A DNA stretch of 64,000 nt, from NCBI RefSeq assembly GCF_001949145.1, contig NW_019091458.1:856861-920860 (forward strand). The letters run 5' to 3'. The notes under the pieces were generated by a model. That model was given only the letters and a program-made list of their open reading frames with translations. It did not search any database and was not told the origin of the DNA. Positions within the stretch are counted from its first letter, which is position 1, and each line of letters starts with the position of its first letter. Source of the stretch: Acanthaster planci. Lineage: Eukaryota; Echinodermata; Asteroidea; Valvatida; Acanthasteridae. Below, one piece after another: positions 47,749-64,000 of this stretch. The position numbers were made by a program, and so were the translations under genes.

Positions 47749-47959
47749 GCGATACCGGCATTTACTGAAAATTAAGTTATCAGGAGCCTTATTAATTTGA
47801 GCATCGTAATTTTTTAAATTTTTCTTTTCGATTCCGCATAAATGCTGAGATCTGGAGTGGTGAAATAAAGTTTCGGCTAAAGATTGACTTGTCATTTTAA
47901 CTTGTCTGAACCTAAACTTAATTTAACTTTAATTTTTAGATTGATTTGTCTTCACCCTC

Positions 47960-47993
47960 CTGAAGACGAACAGAGCATACTGTTCGGAACGTC
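47960..47993 (+). ncRNA. Degenerate hammerhead-ribozyme-like motif
   Basis: CTGAAGA is followed by a perfect 7-bp stem (CGAACAG / CTGTTCG) with loop AGCATA, then GAACGTC. The order CUGANGA, stem II, GAA(A)CGUC is that of the minimal hammerhead core found in Penelope-like retroelements. Here the usual CGAAAC is CGGAAC and the stem II register is not canonical, so activity is doubtful. Downstream TTCTTCTCAGAACCACACTC looks like a retroelement 3' region. Confidence 0.4.
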
Positions 47994-50675
47994 AAATGTC
48001 CACCATCGGTTCTTCTCAGAACCACACTCATAAAAGAGATTCTTCCTTGTACATGGTGCAACCGCAAGCCTACCTAACTCATTTTTAAAGGCATTCAAAC
48101 TATAATTTGGGTATCAGTGGCCTTTCATCAGTGGCGTTGAGGCATACGCGACTCGAGAGATGCAAAAAAAGATGTAAGTGGAAAGCTGATGGAACAAAAC
48201 TCACAGTGTTCATATCTTCAATACAATTAAAGACATCACTTTTCTGATTGCTTGGTTTTACATTACATTTCTTATACATACTGTATCTAAGTCATTTTGG
48301 CATGCTACAAAGACGTTATTGGTGCCATGTTGAATTTACTTCGGCTACTTTCATCTGATTATTTTTTAAGAATGCAAGAGCACAGGGTGCTGACGTTTAT
48401 TAGCATTTTTCTTGTGTTTACAAATTGAAGTTAAACAGCATCTTGCTGGATTATTTTGGCTCATACATGATTGAGAAACATCAGCGCTTTGTTACCAGCT
48501 CCAATGCTTACATAGATATGGATCATTACATCATGAAGCGTTTGCCAAATTAAACATCTCGGTGGGATGAAGGTTGTAATGGAGTGTGACCCATCGTGCA
48601 AGATCGTTGTAAACCTGGGACTGAATCCAGAGAAAAATACAGGCTAATTATAGATCACTGATTATCAAAACTCATCTTTACAGCATGGTGTGTCAGCAAC
48701 TGTAAACCTCTGCAATCATGAAAATGGACTACGCGAATGATGTTAGAATTGAAATGTCATTTGAAACCGATTCATAAGAGATAAGTCAATGTAGGTGAAT
48801 TGTACATGTACCTCGTCAGGTTGATAAGATCGAGCATGTCATAACCCCACAGAAAAAAATATGACAGATTATAAACAATCAAGGATTGGACATAAACTGT
48901 ATGATTGCCTTTGTTAATGATCAGATATGGGCATAGTATCTTCCTTATATGACATGTTATTGTGGAAGGCAAGTCTGAACCTGCTTATCTTTGAATCTCT
49001 GATTTGTCTCATCAGAGAAGTACTATTTGCTCGGTCCAATAAATATGTGGAATAATTAAAAACCTAACTCTGTAGCGTTAAAAGGCAGTCCTCTTCCACT
49101 CAAATTATTTACCATTGTCAATGAACAGAAGCAAATTTGTCTAGTGACCTCCCTGAAAATTTCTCCCTATGCTGGTGATTGGTTTGGAGATTATATCACT
49201 GCTGCTTAATACTAACTGAAGTCATTCACTTTTCACTAAGATCGCGAGCCTGTATCAGGTTAGAGTTGGCTGCTCCTTCACTCAATTAGTTACTAATTCA
49301 AACTAAGTCAGTGCGTTTTAACAGCTATATGAAAACAATGACCACCAGTATTCGTTAAGTGCAAACTGTTCTCATGCTGGCATGTTAATTCTGTGTAAAA
49401 AATCCTTGCACTTAAGGCTGGCAGAAAATAGAGATGACATCTCTGTTAAAAATGCTTGTAATAACCATAAAGGAATCACGCATAAAAAAGTAAAGACTGT
49501 TTACTGTAAAAAAAATAAAACTGGTAATATGTGTATAAAAATACCCTTTTCTTTCATGACACACAGGTTATGAAAGTAAAAAAAGAGAAAGAGCCCTTTT
49601 CCTTTTCTGGGGTTCAGAGAAGATGACTGACAAAAGGTCAGTAAGATAACAATGGCTAAACTCACATTATTGCATCAAAACTTTTATGTTTTACCCACTG
49701 AAATTCTGTTCCTAAGCTGAATGTCCAAGCACAAATGCATTAGTGTTTTAACAGGAGCTTAGAACTGGTTTGATGAGATAAACAAAAGAAACAAAATTAA
49801 TCACGGCCGTGGTAAATTCTGCCTTTAGTGCAAAGTTCAAAGAGGAAAGATCAAAACAAACAAGGAAGGTCATAGGCAAACATGAACCTGAGGAAGAATT
49901 AGTGGGATAACACTCATGGCTAGCTCCCACAAAAAACGAGACCTAAGGCCATTTTATTCCAGTATTTCTGTGTATGTTTATATTAGACAGAGCAAACTGG
50001 ACCCTTTGTTTTACGTATTGTCCAGTCTGGGATCCAGAAGATGAAGGACATATTGTGGGGTCAAAAATGTTGTGAGTTTCTATTGATTTTATATTGTGCA
50101 AAAATTCTTTACAAGGCCTTTCACTGAAAAGAAGTGCTGGCCACTTGGGACACATTTTCCCATTTACCCTTTCATTATTGCTAGCACACACTAGTGAGAC
50201 TTATGCAGTTAGAGGGATAAATAGCAACATTAAGAGCCTGATTTCCAATCAAAATGTCTAGCTCAAATTCAAAGCCAAATGAGACAATGTTACCAACCTT
50301 TCCAGAATGCTTCTTCTGGAAAATGGAATGCCCTGGGGCAAGATCAAACAGAATTCAGAGCAAGTCAAATGTTGGAATGACCACTCTGATTAGTGCACTA
50401 ATGCCTAATATGCATTGAAACCCCTGCTGTATACATGTGTGAGGTTTCCTATGGGAACAGTTTCCATTACCAATCAGGAGACAGCACATCCTTGTCCAGC
50501 ATTGAAAGTCCTCTCAGCTTCTGAAAACTACAGCGACTAACTTTGAGATACTAAGACAAAAATATCCACTGTGCTGGTACTTCACACAAAAACTATCAAC
50601 TTTCAATTCCTGATAAAATATACAGCACAAGTTCTACAATTTAAAAATGAAGGCAGTGTGAGATCAAAGCACCAT

Positions 50676-50681
50676 TTTATT
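50676..50681 (-). terminator. Polyadenylation signal of the KCP-like gene
   Basis: AATAAA on the minus strand, 112 bases after the stop codon, is followed by a GT-rich stretch (ATGGTGCTTTG). It is the first canonical hexamer after the stop. Confidence 0.6.
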
Positions 50682-50792
50682 ACAATCTTTAACAGAAAAC
50701 TTATCAACTGAAAAAACTTGATAATAAACCCCTAATAATACTGTTCTCTAAAGAAAGCCCCGATACAATACTGACCGGCCAGCTAATTACAC

Positions 50793-63699
<12,907 letters not shown>

Positions 63700-64000
63700 C
63701 TGCCAAAATTCAAAATCAAAATACACTCACAGTAAGACCGGCAACCGACTACCATATTAAATACCTAACATTTACATATGAACACTAATGCAAAAGTAAT
63801 GTTTACACCGAGAATGTTGCTGGAGAAAGTTTGCATGAAGTAACAGCGTAACAATATTTCCAAACCATCAAATAAATGGCAAGGGAAAGCTGACTTGGTC
63901 TGCTGGAGTCTAGCTAGAGCAAAAGACAAAGTGAAAGACCACCAACTGAGGGCTGAAGAACTCATATATCTTGAGAGAGTGTCATAGCTGGATTACCGAA

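Larger units (their letters stand above)
44949..50675. other. Intergenic region between convergent GPCR and KCP genes
   Basis: No coding exon recognised. It contains the minisatellite, the 580-bp TIR element and the hammerhead-like motif listed separately. The rest (45200-47170 and 48110-50670) is AT-rich sequence with no structure I can name. Confidence 0.5.

Overview
This is a eukaryotic, intron-rich, AT-rich window with spliced genes, dispersed small transposons and tRNA-derived SINEs. The protein families present are a histamine N-methyltransferase-like enzyme, a NEU2/3/4-type sialidase, a rhodopsin-class receptor and a kielin/chordin-like BMP modulator. Together with the frequent tacatgtac-type words, they suggest an invertebrate deuterostome such as amphioxus, a hemichordate or an echinoderm. 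The species cannot be fixed from sequence alone.

Layout. Positions 1-295 are a 14-bp satellite. Positions 2534-6297 (+) hold a complete three-exon HNMT-like methyltransferase. Positions 6.3-18.1 kb hold no gene I can support, only repeats. Positions 18133-39908 (-) hold a complete eight-exon cytosolic/membrane-type sialidase (453 aa) that I assembled exon by exon. It includes a 46-nt first coding exon, a 40-nt microexon and a 174-nt exon. All splice phases match and all expected catalytic residues are present. Positions 39.9-43.8 kb lie between the divergent sialidase and receptor genes and are crowded with small inverted-repeat elements, including a palindrome whose centre is an assembly gap (41111-41179). 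Positions 43818-44948 (+) hold an intronless class A GPCR. Positions 45-50.7 kb are intergenic, with a minisatellite, a terminal-inverted-repeat element and a hammerhead-like RNA motif. Positions 50793-63699 (-) hold the last 15 exons of a kielin/chordin-like gene: 4.5 VWC repeats, then VWD, C8 and TIL domains. Its 5' part lies beyond position 64000.

The four genes do not form an operon or an obvious pathway. HNMT-like and sialidase converge, sialidase and GPCR diverge, and GPCR and KCP converge. The most informative observations are: the strict phase 1-1 exon-pair modules of the VWC repeats, with a shifted intron in the last repeat; several families of non-autonomous elements in two or more related copies (a foldback element with a second copy cut at the hairpin apex, and a roughly 150-bp MITE in opposite orientations); elements resembling piggyBac and pogo MITEs; and a degenerate hammerhead-ribozyme-like motif typical of Penelope-type retroelements. 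I found no convincing wholly new multi-gene system.
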